Source: an uncultured Lachnospiraceae bacterium
Lineage (GTDB): Bacteria; Bacillota_A; Clostridia; Lachnospirales; Lachnospiraceae
Length of the DNA: 8,776 bases
Direction: 5' to 3'
Assembly: GCA_905200565.1 (NCBI GenBank)
Contig: CAJKKX010000075.1
Coordinates: 1 to 8,776, forward strand
In this document: piece by piece, positions 1 to 8,155 of the stretch
Position numbering within the stretch: position 1 is the first letter of the stretch
Layout of the letters: each line of letters starts with the position of its first letter
The notes under the pieces: model-generated
Seen by the model: only the letters and a program-made list of their open reading frames with translations
Told to the model about the DNA's origin: nothing
Databases searched by the model: none
Made by a program: the position numbers and the translations under genes

Positions 1-1067
1 CGCAGACCACAGTAAGTAAAGGAAGCCGCCCGGGACCAGATAAAGGTCATAAAGCAGTTATAGGCATTCCATGTATTGATCATCGTATTAAATTCCGCAC
101 TCGGCGTCTTTACCTGGAAGTGCGAAAGCTTTCCGTGCCAGTAGGAAATCAACTCATCCAGATCAATTTTGCATATCTTCTGCGGGTCTTCGTATTTTTT
201 CAGAATCTCTCCCGCTTCCGCATTTTTTTTCATGCCGAGAAGGAAGGCAAGGCTTTTTGTCTCGCCCGGTGCCAGTCTGATCTCTGTGGAAAGCGCCCCG
301 CATCCATTTCCGTTATAATTCAGCTCTCCCCCGAGGCCGCCGCCTGCCACGCCTGCCGGATTTCCGTATCCGCAATATGGTCCGAGAAACTTTTCTCTGT
401 CTCCGCAATAGGAAGAAACCTTTCCTCCTGCCAGTCCAAAGAAGCGCTCAACAACAATTTTATCATCTACATCCTTTCCCTCTTCCAGACCGTCCAGATT
501 TCCGTGGATCAGCTGCCGGATCCGGTTCCCCTCAAATACCGTTCTGGTAATAAATTGGGAATACTGCAGATTCACCTGATCCTGCTCGTAATTGCTGTTA
601 TTCGTAAACTCAGCGTAGCCGGTAATGTTCAGTTTTCTCTCTCTTTCAGAATTATTCGTGACATTTAAATGCCAGACTTCATAGGATTTATTCATGGGAA
701 CATAATATAGCGCTTCGGAATGAATCTCATCATAATCTGCCGACAGCCTTGTATATGCGGTTCCATGTCTGCACTCACTTTTATATACCGCAAGATCCTT
801 TCCCACCGGCTGCCATGAAGCGGACCAGTAATCCTTGCTGTCGTTGTCACGTATGTAAATATAGCGGCCCGGCCGGTCGAAATCGTTAAAGATATAGCGG
901 AGGATCCGCCCGTTTGCTCCGGACTTTGCAAAGCTATATCCTCCTGCATTATTGGAAATCACCGCCCCATACTCCGGCGATCCAAGATAGTTTGCCCAGG
1001 GTGCCGGCGTATCCGGTCTTGTAATTACATACTCCCGCTTTTCATCGTCAAAATATCCATACCTCAT
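1..1067 (-). CDS. GH94 glycoside phosphorylase, cellobiose/chitobiose phosphorylase-like (partial, C-terminus beyond window)
   Basis: The reading frame starts at ATG 1067 and runs without a stop to base 1, giving 355 full codons. I translated it by hand. It begins MRYGYFDDEKREYVITRPDT, and the PWxNYLG, AGGYSF, WQPVGKDL and CRHGTAYTR blocks align with the N-terminal beta-sandwich of GH94 enzymes. The stretch FDRPGRYIYIRDNDS followed by DYWSASWQP recalls N,N'-diacetylchitobiose phosphorylase more than classical cellobiose phosphorylase. The visible end (NTWNAYNCFMTFIWSRAASF, then YCGL) enters the (alpha/alpha)6 catalytic barrel, but the DWND acid and the phosphate site lie outside the window. 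Substrate is therefore open: cellobiose, cellobionate, chitobiose or another beta-linked disaccharide. There is no signal peptide, so it should be cytoplasmic. The SD GAGGAG (1075-1080) sits inside the last codons of the upstream gene, with one base between that stop and this ATG, so translation is probably coupled. It is about as similar to its neighbour as a distant paralogue, not a recent duplicate. Confidence 0.88.
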   Translation of the reverse strand, partial: MRYGYFDDEKREYVITRPDTPAPWANYLGSPEYGAVISNNAGGYSFAKSGANGRILRYIFNDFDRPGRYIYIRDNDSKDYWSASWQPVGKDLAVYKSECRHGTAYTRLSADYDEIHSEALYYVPMNKSYEVWHLNVTNNSERERKLNITGYAEFTNNSNYEQDQVNLQYSQFITRTVFEGNRIRQLIHGNLDGLEEGKDVDDKIVVERFFGLAGGKVSSYCGDREKFLGPYCGYGNPAGVAGGGLGGELNYNGNGCGALSTEIRLAPGETKSLAFLLGMKKNAEAGEILKKYEDPQKICKIDLDELISYWHGKLSHFQVKTPSAEFNTMINTWNAYNCFMTFIWSRAASFTYCGL

Positions 1068-1068
1068 A

Positions 1069-3525
1069 TCAGTTCTCCTCTTTGCTGTTTTCTCCCATAA
1101 CTACTACAACATGACATTCTTTTTCTCCCTTCCCCGGAAGAATACTGTTTCCTGCCAGCGGCTCTCCATTTACTGTGACAGATGCAACGCCCTTTTGAAC
1201 ATGTGCCGAATTATCCACAGTAATATGATATTTTACCCCGCGATAAATGCGCTCTGCCGTATATCCGCCCATCTCCTCCGGGATACACGGATCAATTCTC
1301 AGGCCGTCCAGCGTAGGACAAATTCCAAGAATGTACTGACTGATACAGGTAAATGTCCATGCAGCTGTTCCCGTCAGCCAGCTGTTTTTCCCTTCCCCAA
1401 AGCCGGGAGCATCTCTGCCCGCTATCATCTGGCAGTATACGTACGGCTCCGTGCGGTGAATCTCACTGATATCCTCAAGATAAACCGGACACGTCTTTTT
1501 AAATACCTCGAAAGCACGGTTTCCGTTCCCCAATTCTGCCTCCGCGCAGGCGATCCACGGATTATTGTGGCAGAAAATTGCCCCGTTCTCCTTATATCCG
1601 GGCGGATAAGAGGTGATTTCACCAAGCTTTGCATGGTATTTTGTGTAAGCCGGCTGCAGCAGGACAATTCCGTATTTGGTATCAAGCATTTCTCTGACGC
1701 TGGCCAGTGCTGTTTCCGCCTTGCCGTCATCCTTTCCGATTCCTGCCATTACACACATACCCTGCGGCTCAATATAAATCTTTCCTTCCTCGTTGATATG
1801 ACTTCCCACCGGATTCGAAAATGCATCAAAGGCACGGATAAACCATTTTCCATCCCATCCCGCGCTCTCCGCAGCATATCTCATTTTCTCCACTTCCGCT
1901 TCCGCCAAAGCCGCTTCTTCCGTAAGCCCGAGTCTCCGGCACAGTTCTGCATATTCCTTTCCGTATTTTACAAACATCCCCGCAATAAACACCGATTCCG
2001 CCACAGGTCCGTCATCCGGTCCAAATGTCTGGAAGCTCTCTCCCGGCTCTTCCGAAAAGCAGTTCAGATTCAGGCAGTCATTCCAGTCTGCCCTGCCGAT
2101 CAGCGGCAAACCATGCGGTCCTTTGTGATGAACCGTATACTGAAAGCACCTTCGCAGATGCTCCATAAGCGGTTCTCCCTTTGTAAAATCGCTGTTCCAC
2201 GCACACACTTCATCCAGTATGGAAAAATCACCGGTTTCCCGAAGATACGCGCAAACAGCCGCTATCAGCCACAGAGGGTCATCATTAAAACCGCCTCCTA
2301 TATCCGCATTTCCTTTTTTGGTGAGAGGCTGATACTGATGATAGGCGCTGCCGTCTTCCATCTGCGTGTTGGCAATATCCAGGATTCTTTCCCTTGCACG
2401 CTCCGGGATCAGGTGGACAAATCCGAGGATATCCTGGCAGGAATCCCTAAATCCCATCCCTCGTCCCAGTCCACTCTCAAAGTAGCTGGCGCTGCGGCTC
2501 AGATTAAAGGTAACCATGCACTGATACTGGTTCCATATATTAACTACCCGATTCAGTTTTTCATCCTTTGTCTCTACGGCAAACGCAGATAAGAGTTCTG
2601 ACCAGTACTCCTTCAGCTCTTCAAAAGCCGCGTCGACCTGTCGGTCCGTCTGATATTTTCCCAGAAGAGCAAGGGCCGGCTTTTTATTGATAATATCAGG
2701 CGCCTCAAATTTCTGGTCTGCCGGATTTTCGCAGTATCCAAGCAAAAAGATACAGGATGCCGTCTCTTCCGGTTTCAGCACAAGCTTTAGATGATGTGCT
2801 CCCACCGGCTGCCATCCGTGGACAATACTGTTGCTGCACTTGCCCGAAAGAACGGCGCGGGGATTGGAAAATCCATTATAAAGTCCGATGAAAGCATCTC
2901 TGGATGTGTCAAACCCCTCTGTTTTCCGGTTAACGGAATAGACTGCATAATGATTTCTTCGTTCCCTGTATTCTGTTTTGTGGTAGATGGTACTTCCCAC
3001 CACCTCCACTTCTCCCGTAGAATAATTGCGCTGGAAATTGGATGAATCATCCTGCGCATTCCAAAGACAAAATTCCACAAAGCCAAACAGGTCGATCTCT
3101 TTTGTGCAGTTTCCCGTATTTTTCAATATAATACGGTTAATCTCGCAGGCATCGTTTACCGGCACAAAAGCTTCCAGTGTTGCCTCAAGTTGATTTTTAA
3201 TGCTGCGGATAATGGTATATCCCAATCCATGCCGGCAGGAATAAAAATCAAGCTCTGTCTGGGTCGGCTGCCAACCCGGATTCCATACCGTGTCCTGATC
3301 CTTAATATAGTAATAGCGCCCGCCCTGATCCAGCGGGCAGTTATTATAGCGGTAGCGGGTCAGCCGAAGCAGTTTTGCATCCTTATAGAAGGAATATCCG
3401 CCTGCCGTATTGGAAATCAGACTAAAAAAATCTTTGCTCCCAAGATAGTTAATCCACGGAAGCGGTGTTCTTGGTTCTGTAATCACATACTCTTTTGCCG
3501 AATCATCAAAATAACCGAATTTCAT
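1069..3525 (-). CDS. cbp: Cellobiose phosphorylase (GH94), 818 aa
   Basis: It catalyses the reversible phosphorolysis of cellobiose to alpha-D-glucose 1-phosphate and D-glucose in the cytoplasm. From memory, it is very close to the ~811-aa Clostridium thermocellum cellobiose phosphorylase along its whole length, starting [20 protein letters not shown]. The N-terminal beta-sandwich spans about residues 1-300, followed by a linker, the (alpha/alpha)6 barrel, and a C-terminal beta domain with the family end (GLRIDPCIP about 741-749, [10 protein letters not shown] about 778-787). The general acid is D483 in [11 protein letters not shown]355, D361 and W481 match the known glucose-binding residues of subsite -1. 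H653 in FCHNN and T718-G719 in WLTGTAAW match the phosphate site. [16 protein letters not shown] (about 184-199) is also typical of true cellobiose phosphorylases. The start is set by GGAGGG about 9 nt before ATG 3525. The gene is 23 nt downstream of the first GH94 gene, so the two share an operon. Specificity for cellobiose is inferred from clade resemblance but is well supported. Confidence 0.96.
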   Translation of the reverse strand: MKFGYFDDSAKEYVITEPRTPLPWINYLGSKDFFSLISNTAGGYSFYKDAKLLRLTRYRYNNCPLDQGGRYYYIKDQDTVWNPGWQPTQTELDFYSCRHGLGYTIIRSIKNQLEATLEAFVPVNDACEINRIILKNTGNCTKEIDLFGFVEFCLWNAQDDSSNFQRNYSTGEVEVVGSTIYHKTEYRERRNHYAVYSVNRKTEGFDTSRDAFIGLYNGFSNPRAVLSGKCSNSIVHGWQPVGAHHLKLVLKPEETASCIFLLGYCENPADQKFEAPDIINKKPALALLGKYQTDRQVDAAFEELKEYWSELLSAFAVETKDEKLNRVVNIWNQYQCMVTFNLSRSASYFESGLGRGMGFRDSCQDILGFVHLIPERARERILDIANTQMEDGSAYHQYQPLTKKGNADIGGGFNDDPLWLIAAVCAYLRETGDFSILDEVCAWNSDFTKGEPLMEHLRRCFQYTVHHKGPHGLPLIGRADWNDCLNLNCFSEEPGESFQTFGPDDGPVAESVFIAGMFVKYGKEYAELCRRLGLTEEAALAEAEVEKMRYAAESAGWDGKWFIRAFDAFSNPVGSHINEEGKIYIEPQGMCVMAGIGKDDGKAETALASVREMLDTKYGIVLLQPAYTKYHAKLGEITSYPPGYKENGAIFCHNNPWIACAEAELGNGNRAFEVFKKTCPVYLEDISEIHRTEPYVYCQMIAGRDAPGFGEGKNSWLTGTAAWTFTCISQYILGICPTLDGLRIDPCIPEEMGGYTAERIYRGVKYHITVDNSAHVQKGVASVTVNGEPLAGNSILPGKGEKECHVVVVMGENSKEEN

Positions 3526-3548
3526 ATATGTTTCTCCCTCCAGATGTC
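3526..3548 (-). other. Operon-internal gap with ribosome binding site
   Basis: Only 23 nt separate the TAA of the first GH94 gene (3549-3551) from the ATG of the cellobiose phosphorylase (3525). The gap holds a strong GGAGGG Shine-Dalgarno site and has no room for a promoter or terminator. This shows the two genes are co-transcribed. Confidence 0.85.
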
Positions 3549-6260
3549 TTAATTGCGGGCAGGCACAAGCTCTATCGTAATCTTATGAATGCCCTCTCTC
3601 ATGCATTTCACTGTTTGTGCCGGTATAACCGCCTGCACCCCGCCAAAAATCTGCAATTGCAAGCCTTCGCATTCTGCCCGGCCAATTTCATACTCGCCAA
3701 ATTCCAGTTTCTCTGCATTAGAAATGACAACCTCGAACGCTTTACCTGCAAAACAGCACCAGATCTTTGCAATGCCGTTTTCATCAAACTGCTCCTTTAC
3801 CAACCCCGGACGAATCGCAAGATCGCCCGCCACACCGCGGACACCAAACATTTCCGTAATAACCGTCATCATATACCAGCTCGCGGCACCCGTCAGATAA
3901 TGGTACATTCCACGGCCTTCACCGTTAAAGTACTCAGGAATTCCCGGATATATTTTGCTTGTTTCAAAATCAAGCGCCGTATTGGCCAGGGTTTTCAGCG
4001 CTTTAAAGCCTTCTCTGACAAATCCCCTTTTATAAAGGGCGTTTGCATACATGACAGTCATATGGGAAAATACCGCCCCATTTTCCTTTTCTCCATAGGC
4101 GAAGCCAAACATTCTCCCCAGATCAAATTTAAGCTCTTTAAAGTCTGTATTCAGACGGTAGCCGCCGATCGATTCATCATACAGATAATGGTCCGCGCTT
4201 CTGCATATCTGACTTACCTGCTGGTCTGTCGCCGTGCGGCTCATTATGGCAAATACCTGCCCCGTCAGCATCATACGGACGTTATGATCTGAAATTCCCT
4301 CCACCGGATTCTGGTGATTGTCATAATAGCTGTTAAACCAGCCCTCACCCTTTTCTCCCGCAATCCATTCCGTATTGCGGATATGCTTCATCATCCACTC
4401 TGCCTTTTGCTCCAGATTTTCAATCAGATTATCGACAGGCATATGTATGGTCTTTCCGCTTATCTCGTGTCTGCATAAATCCATATACTTCTTCAGGATT
4501 TTCTGTTTTTCCTCTACACTCCCGTAAACTCTCACGTCAGCGTCCAGCAAAGTGCTGATCTCTTCCAGGATTTCTACTTTTGTATAGCCCAGTCTGTCTC
4601 TTATAAGACGCAGGCAGTCAGCGAGCTGCGTCAGATTGCCCGCGTAGGCACAGGTAAATGCAACACTTTCTCCATTTTCCTCTGCCATATCCAGCGCATC
4701 ATTCCAGTCTGCTCCCCGGAGACGGATTTCATTGTGTACTCCGACTTCGTAAAAAGCACTCAGATGCTCAATCAGAAGATGTTCCAGAATCGTTCCCTCG
4801 TATACCTCTCCTCCGGAGGTCTTCTGCCGCATACCATATTCTTCATTCCACTGCCGATCTGTGCCTGTTCCGCGCGCAGACTGCAAATCTTTAAAATACG
4901 ATGCCTTCTCCAATAAAATTTCAAGGTCGCCGGTCTGGTCAATGTAAAGCTTTGTGGTCATAAACGGCCAGACACCGTGATCCATCCAGACACGGCTGAT
5001 GCCATTTCTGTCTGCAATGAATTCTCCCTGCTTATGACCGATAATAGTTGCATTCGTCCCATCAATCCGGACGCCGCCGAAATTATCGAGAATCATCCGG
5101 CGCACATCCCCCGGGTCCATCAGGAGAAGCGAAAGGCAATCCTGCCACAGATCACGCCAGCCTCTGCCGCCTCTCCCATAATCATGATGCGGCAGGAAGG
5201 AACAGCCATAGAGCCTTCTTAAAAACGGCTGAAAGCTTACCCACCGCATAAAAGAATCAAATTCCCGGTTTCCCGTGTAGTACCTGACATTTACTTTCTT
5301 CTGCCAATACTCCCTGACAGTTTCCAAAGCCTGAACCACCGCGTCGCCGGAATGATATTTACAGGTAATTCTATCTGCCTCCGTTTCATTCTCTGTGATT
5401 CCCATAAGAATACTATACTCTGCCGTATCATCAGGTCCTAACTCTGCAGTTTTAAAGCGTATACCGCCCATCGCTTCTTTGCCGTCAATCTTTATATCAC
5501 AGGGCATCCCCGGTCTCTTCTCATATACGGCTTTCGGATGGGTAAAAGTGCCGCCTTCTCCGATAAAGGAATCTACTGTGGGATAAAAAGAAACCGGACT
5601 TTCCCCATTTCCCTGCACGCCCATTACAAAATATATCAGGTCATTTTTCCGGTGTCCTCTTTCATCAAAAGACATTGTGGGCTTTACCGTCACACCGTAT
5701 TCTTTTGTCCGGATTCTGTGCAGCATGGAAGTAACATTTCTGTGATCTCTGATATTATCTGCGCTTCTTCCATATATGGGTATTGCGGCAATCGGGGTAA
5801 CCCTTTGTCTTTTCCCGGATGTATTGCGTATTCTCACATGCATAATTTCTACATTTTCATCCACCGGGACAAAGGATGTAATCTCTGCCTGAAGCTGATA
5901 CTTTGCAGAAGTCCTTTTCATCCTGTGCCACATAAATCCTGCCGTCAGTTCACTTGCATCCTGCTCTCCGGTAAATTTTTTGCTCTCTTCCTCCGCTGAC
6001 GCTCCTGTGGCAGACCAGCATCCGGCTCCCTCTGCCACACACCAGAAATTACGTGTTGACCGGTTATTATGCAGATTTTCTGAACTTACCGGTTCCAGTA
6101 AGAATGACTCCTGAGAAATTTTACTGTCGCCGCCCAAATTAGGGGTCAGCGAACTTTTTAAGCCCTTTTCCCCTGCAACCGGAAAATAAAGATAGCTATA
6201 GTTTTCCGGATTTTCCATAAAAAACGTGCCATCATTATCCACAAAAGATACATTTCCCAT
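3549..6260 (-). CDS. GH94 glycoside phosphorylase, laminaribiose/beta-oligoglucan phosphorylase type, 903 aa
   Basis: A large GH94 enzyme clearly different from its two neighbours. It should phosphorolyse a beta-linked glucoside to glucose 1-phosphate in the cytoplasm; no signal peptide is seen. Numbered from ATG 6260, the barrel carries RGWRDLWQD (R366-D374), DHGVWPF, and GADWNDALD with general acid D521. H733 (AVFSH) and T790-G791 (YLTGAASWY) correspond to the phosphate site. The YLTGAASW form and the [19 protein letters not shown] block recall laminaribiose phosphorylase (the Paenibacillus enzyme is about 900 aa, from memory) and 1,2-beta-oligoglucan phosphorylases. The latter are longer, near 1,100 aa, so the laminaribiose type fits better. 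Cellodextrin phosphorylase is less likely. Start choice: AAGGAGG lies 8 nt before ATG 6260; a TTG six codons upstream would overlap that site. It is the first gene of the three-gene operon. I am sure of the family and moderately sure of the substrate class. Confidence 0.93.
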   Translation of the reverse strand: MGNVSFVDNDGTFFMENPENYSYLYFPVAGEKGLKSSLTPNLGGDSKISQESFLLEPVSSENLHNNRSTRNFWCVAEGAGCWSATGASAEEESKKFTGEQDASELTAGFMWHRMKRTSAKYQLQAEITSFVPVDENVEIMHVRIRNTSGKRQRVTPIAAIPIYGRSADNIRDHRNVTSMLHRIRTKEYGVTVKPTMSFDERGHRKNDLIYFVMGVQGNGESPVSFYPTVDSFIGEGGTFTHPKAVYEKRPGMPCDIKIDGKEAMGGIRFKTAELGPDDTAEYSILMGITENETEADRITCKYHSGDAVVQALETVREYWQKKVNVRYYTGNREFDSFMRWVSFQPFLRRLYGCSFLPHHDYGRGGRGWRDLWQDCLSLLLMDPGDVRRMILDNFGGVRIDGTNATIIGHKQGEFIADRNGISRVWMDHGVWPFMTTKLYIDQTGDLEILLEKASYFKDLQSARGTGTDRQWNEEYGMRQKTSGGEVYEGTILEHLLIEHLSAFYEVGVHNEIRLRGADWNDALDMAEENGESVAFTCAYAGNLTQLADCLRLIRDRLGYTKVEILEEISTLLDADVRVYGSVEEKQKILKKYMDLCRHEISGKTIHMPVDNLIENLEQKAEWMMKHIRNTEWIAGEKGEGWFNSYYDNHQNPVEGISDHNVRMMLTGQVFAIMSRTATDQQVSQICRSADHYLYDESIGGYRLNTDFKELKFDLGRMFGFAYGEKENGAVFSHMTVMYANALYKRGFVREGFKALKTLANTALDFETSKIYPGIPEYFNGEGRGMYHYLTGAASWYMMTVITEMFGVRGVAGDLAIRPGLVKEQFDENGIAKIWCCFAGKAFEVVISNAEKLEFGEYEIGRAECEGLQLQIFGGVQAVIPAQTVKCMREGIHKITIELVPARN

Positions 6261-6268
6261 CCGACTTT

Positions 6269-6275
6269 CCTCCTT
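6269..6275 (-). promoter_or_regulatory. Shine-Dalgarno site deciding the start of the first GH94 gene
   Basis: A perfect AAGGAGG on the minus strand sits 8 nt before ATG 6260. It overlaps the coding sequence that would follow an upstream in-frame TTG at 6278, so ATG 6260 is the start. Confidence 0.85.
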
Positions 6276-6284
6276 CAAAATAAA

Positions 6285-6311
6285 AAGCTACAGTGCAAAG
6301 CACTGTAGCTT
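6285..6311 (-). terminator. Intrinsic terminator or leader attenuator hairpin
   Basis: A perfect 11-bp stem (AAGCTACAGTG, loop of 5, CACTGTAGCTT) is followed on the minus strand by TTTTATTTT. It closes the rpoC remnant region. It lies only 9 nt before the Shine-Dalgarno site of the first GH94 gene, so no promoter can fit between hairpin and gene. Operon transcripts must either pass through this structure or start inside it. It may thus act as an attenuator as well as the old rpoC terminator. Confidence 0.75.
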
Positions 6312-6315
6312 AAAT

Positions 6316-6336
6316 TTTACTTGAATCACAAGTAAA
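6316..6336. promoter_or_regulatory. Inverted repeat in the GH94 operon leader (possible operator)
   Basis: TTTACTTG and CAAGTAAA form an 8-bp perfect inverted repeat around a 5-nt centre, 56 bp upstream of the GH94 start and just upstream of the hairpin. It could be a repressor operator or a second RNA stem. I do not recognise the binding protein, and the central CG typical of LacI-family sites is absent. Confidence 0.4.
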
Positions 6337-6341
6337 GGAAA

Positions 6342-6372
6342 ATCATATTCATTCTAAAAATATCATATTCAT
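6342..6372. repeat. Pair of 11-bp direct repeats in the leader
   Basis: ATCATATTCAT occurs at 6342-6352 and again at 6362-6372, exactly 20 bp apart, about two helical turns. On the minus strand each copy contains TATGAT, a fair -10 hexamer, but no convincing -35 lies at 16-18 bp. The spacing would suit tandem binding by a regulator. Chance occurrence in an AT-rich leader is possible. Confidence 0.4.
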
Positions 6373-6388
6373 GACATAATCTGTAAGC

Positions 6389-6710
6389 CTACTCTTCTGT
6401 TACGGCATCAGACTCTTCATCTGCATCGGCATCCGGTTCCTCTTCCGGTTCGCCGCACTCCTCCACGCGAATTTTCTTCAGCATCTGGCGCACAATAACT
6501 TCGATATGCTTATCGTTGATTTCCACACCCTGCAGACGGTATACACGCTGTACCTCGTGCAGCATGTAATCCTGTACGGCGCGCACGCCCTTGATCTTTA
6601 AAATATCGTGCGGGTTGACGCTTCCTTCGGTCAGCACATCGCCCGCCTCCAGAACAGCGCCGTCCTGCACCTTGATGCGGGAACACCATACGGAATCAGA
6701 TATTAGCGGC
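6389..6710 (-). pseudogene. rpoC: Truncated, frameshifted rpoC 3'-end remnant
   Basis: From 6670 to about 6456 this encodes a conserved stretch of the RNA polymerase beta-prime subunit: [57 protein letters not shown]. Upstream the homology continues in another frame: YLIPYG at 6685-6702 is followed by two extra bases (6683-6684), then [13 protein letters not shown] stands immediately before YLIPYG. After EECG the sequence jumps to an acidic tail ([20 protein letters not shown], then TAG), skipping more than 100 residues that a normal RpoC has here, including the [20 protein letters not shown] block found at the right edge of the window. There is no ribosome binding site before the first usable GTG (6670), so expression as a protein is doubtful. 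The piece is a partial copy or displaced end of rpoC. It lies downstream of the HipA-type module, about 2 kb from the intact gene's end. Confidence 0.88.
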
Positions 6711-6755
6711 GACCTTCAGATTCTGCGGATACTTACCGGGCTTATCGCACAAAAA

Positions 6756-6780
6756 CGACGCCGCATTTTAAACGGCGTCA
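6756..6780 (-). terminator. Intrinsic terminator of the HipA-type module
   Basis: GACGCCG (6757-6763) and CGGCGTC (6773-6779) form a 7-bp GC-rich stem with a 9-nt loop, followed on the minus strand by a G and five T. The kinase stop codon TAA (6768-6770) lies in the loop, so coding sequence and terminator overlap. The module thus ends in a compact self-contained unit. Confidence 0.75.
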
Positions 6781-7715
6781 CAACTCTGATATTTGATTGT
6801 TACATTATAAGGCTCCGGTGCCTCCTGATCCAACATTTCATAAGCAGGCCGGAGGATCAGATCAAGCCTTGCTGCGATATAACTCTTATAAAATTGCCTC
6901 TGCAAATCCGTCAGATACGGGACTTCGTCAATAAATGCTCCGATCTGTTCCATGTCCACTCTCTCATAAATGCGTTTAACAGCCTGACTGCAATCCTCGT
7001 CCTCTGCCTGGAGCAGGAAGTCATAATAATTGATTTTTCTTCCCCTCTGCTTGAGTGCGGAGGTGGGAAAACGGAAGATCCTCATATCCCGCTCTGCAGG
7101 ATCAGTCAATACCTTACGCATCACTTCCTCATTTGCCTGGGGCAGCAGACAGCTTCCGCAGTCAAAGACCGGAGCTATACTACTCTTTTTCTCTGCCGGG
7201 TCATAAAGGAATCCCCAATTTCCATTATGGCGGTCAAAATTGCCAAGCAGTGCATCTGCCGCAAACATATCCCAAAAATGATCCTTTAGTCGGACAGGAT
7301 CAACGAATTGCTGCTTGTCGATGGTTTCCAGAACATCCTCCAGTTCTGTCCCACTTCCATTGGAGTCAGAATCGAGAATGGTATTCTTAATTGAACAGAA
7401 ATCAAAAAGCTGCTTTCCTTCTGCCGTAAAGTCCAGGCAGGCACACACCACCTTCGTCTTTCCGGCGATGGTAAATGTGCCCAGCATCGTTTTCTGGGCC
7501 TCTATACCGAGAAGATTAAAAATACTGCTGGCAATGTGTTCGCTGAAGCAACTGTTTGTATAGGATAACTCTGTAGGCTTTCCTTCTCCAGAAGGAGGGA
7601 ATTTCAGCATATACTGCTCTCCCTCAAATTCCACTGCGATCTTTTTGCCATTTGCTCCGTTATAAGCACGCCCAGGCAGCCGCCTGCAATTTGTGAAATC
7701 AATGGTTTTATTCAT
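6768..7715 (-). CDS. HipA-type serine/threonine kinase, CtkA-like toxin, 315 aa
   Basis: A kinase of the HipA fold, probably the toxin of a two-gene module. It closely resembles, from memory, the short Helicobacter kinase CtkA: IDFTNC, NGANGKKI, LKFPP, SYTNSCFSEH, LLGNFDRHNGNWGFL, VFDCGSCLLPQA and KINYYDFL all have counterparts. K38 in LKFPP is the likely ATP-anchoring lysine. D161 and N166 in DRHNGN are the catalytic base and metal ligand. D185 in FDCG takes the DFG role. At 315 aa it lacks the N-terminal subdomain of the 440-aa E. coli HipA, as do HipT and CtkA. The glycine-rich loop (about 19-25) has no serine matching the E. coli autophosphorylation site. The ATG overlaps the upstream regulator's stop by 8 bases (ATGAATAA), with GGAGGG before it. 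The protein target cannot be read from the sequence; tRNA synthetases are targets of some family members. Confidence 0.9.
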   Translation of the reverse strand: MNKTIDFTNCRRLPGRAYNGANGKKIAVEFEGEQYMLKFPPSGEGKPTELSYTNSCFSEHIASSIFNLLGIEAQKTMLGTFTIAGKTKVVCACLDFTAEGKQLFDFCSIKNTILDSDSNGSGTELEDVLETIDKQQFVDPVRLKDHFWDMFAADALLGNFDRHNGNWGFLYDPAEKKSSIAPVFDCGSCLLPQANEEVMRKVLTDPAERDMRIFRFPTSALKQRGRKINYYDFLLQAEDEDCSQAVKRIYERVDMEQIGAFIDEVPYLTDLQRQFYKSYIAARLDLILRPAYEMLDQEAPEPYNVTIKYQSCDAV

Positions 7716-8133
7716 ATCTTCGTTCCCTCCACAAATATTTCTGACGCAAATATTCTGCGTGTTCCGGCGTGATTACACCATCATTGATCTGCGCAATATT
7801 GATGCTGCCATACAGCTCTCCCCACAGACAGTCCAGGTAGGATACGCCTTTTTTCAGACCGTCCTTGTACGCATCCAGATCATGCTGCAGGTATTCCGGC
7901 AATCCCTGCTCATAGGTTTGTTCTCTTTCTGTCGCCCGGATTCCGTCCTCTGTCAGAAGCTCCATGGAAACGCCAAGCGCTCTTGCAATCTTATAGATGG
8001 TTTCCGCCGAACACTTTTCCAACCGGGTCTTGCCGCTGCAGATATCGCTCAGCGTTGCATGTGGAATGCCTGCCTCCACTGCAAGACGGTATTTTGTCAT
8101 GTTTTGCTTTTTCAACAGTGTATCCAGGATCAT
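7708..8133 (-). CDS. XRE-family HTH regulator, HipB-like antitoxin with extra C-terminal domain, 141 aa
   Basis: A probable DNA-binding antitoxin for the following kinase. Residues 3-62 form an XRE/Cro-type helix-turn-helix (KYRLAVEAGIPHATLSDICS, then TIYKIARALGVSMELL). Residues about 75-141 form a second domain (YLDCLWGELYGSINIAQ, then GVITPEHAEYLRQKYL). This domain is not in the 88-aa E. coli HipB, but I believe it recurs in Firmicute regulators beside CtkA-like kinases. Start choice: ATG 8133 has AGGAG about 8 nt upstream and follows a consensus TATAAT by 22 nt. Longer starts at 8184 or near 8157 would fall inside the promoter and are ruled out. It overlaps the kinase gene by 8 bases, so translation is coupled. 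It probably represses its own promoter by binding the palindrome over the -10 element. Confidence 0.87.
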   Translation of the reverse strand: MILDTLLKKQNMTKYRLAVEAGIPHATLSDICSGKTRLEKCSAETIYKIARALGVSMELLTEDGIRATEREQTYEQGLPEYLQHDLDAYKDGLKKGVSYLDCLWGELYGSINIAQINDGVITPEHAEYLRQKYLWRERRYE

Positions 8134-8155
8134 CGTCCTCACTCCTCTCAATACC

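Noticed and set aside
1111..2592. A 493-codon open frame on the plus strand
   Set aside because: It is antisense to the cellobiose phosphorylase, has no ribosome binding site and its translation resembles no family. It arises from the codon use of the real gene.
3495..4292. A 265-codon plus-strand open frame
   Set aside because: Antisense to the first GH94 gene and to its junction with the next; no start signal and no recognisable product.
6261..6278. Upstream TTG start adding six residues to the first GH94 protein
   Set aside because: The Shine-Dalgarno site AAGGAGG lies between this TTG and ATG 6260, and no ribosome binding site precedes the TTG.
6389..6670. A separate 93-residue small protein starting at GTG 6670
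   Set aside because: It is a fragment of RpoC with homology continuing upstream across a frameshift and a stop, and it lacks a ribosome binding site.
6714..6767. Short minus-strand peptide frame (ending [12 protein letters not shown]) between kinase terminator and rpoC remnant
   Set aside because: Too short, no start signal and no homology I recognise. It may be scar sequence from the rearrangement.
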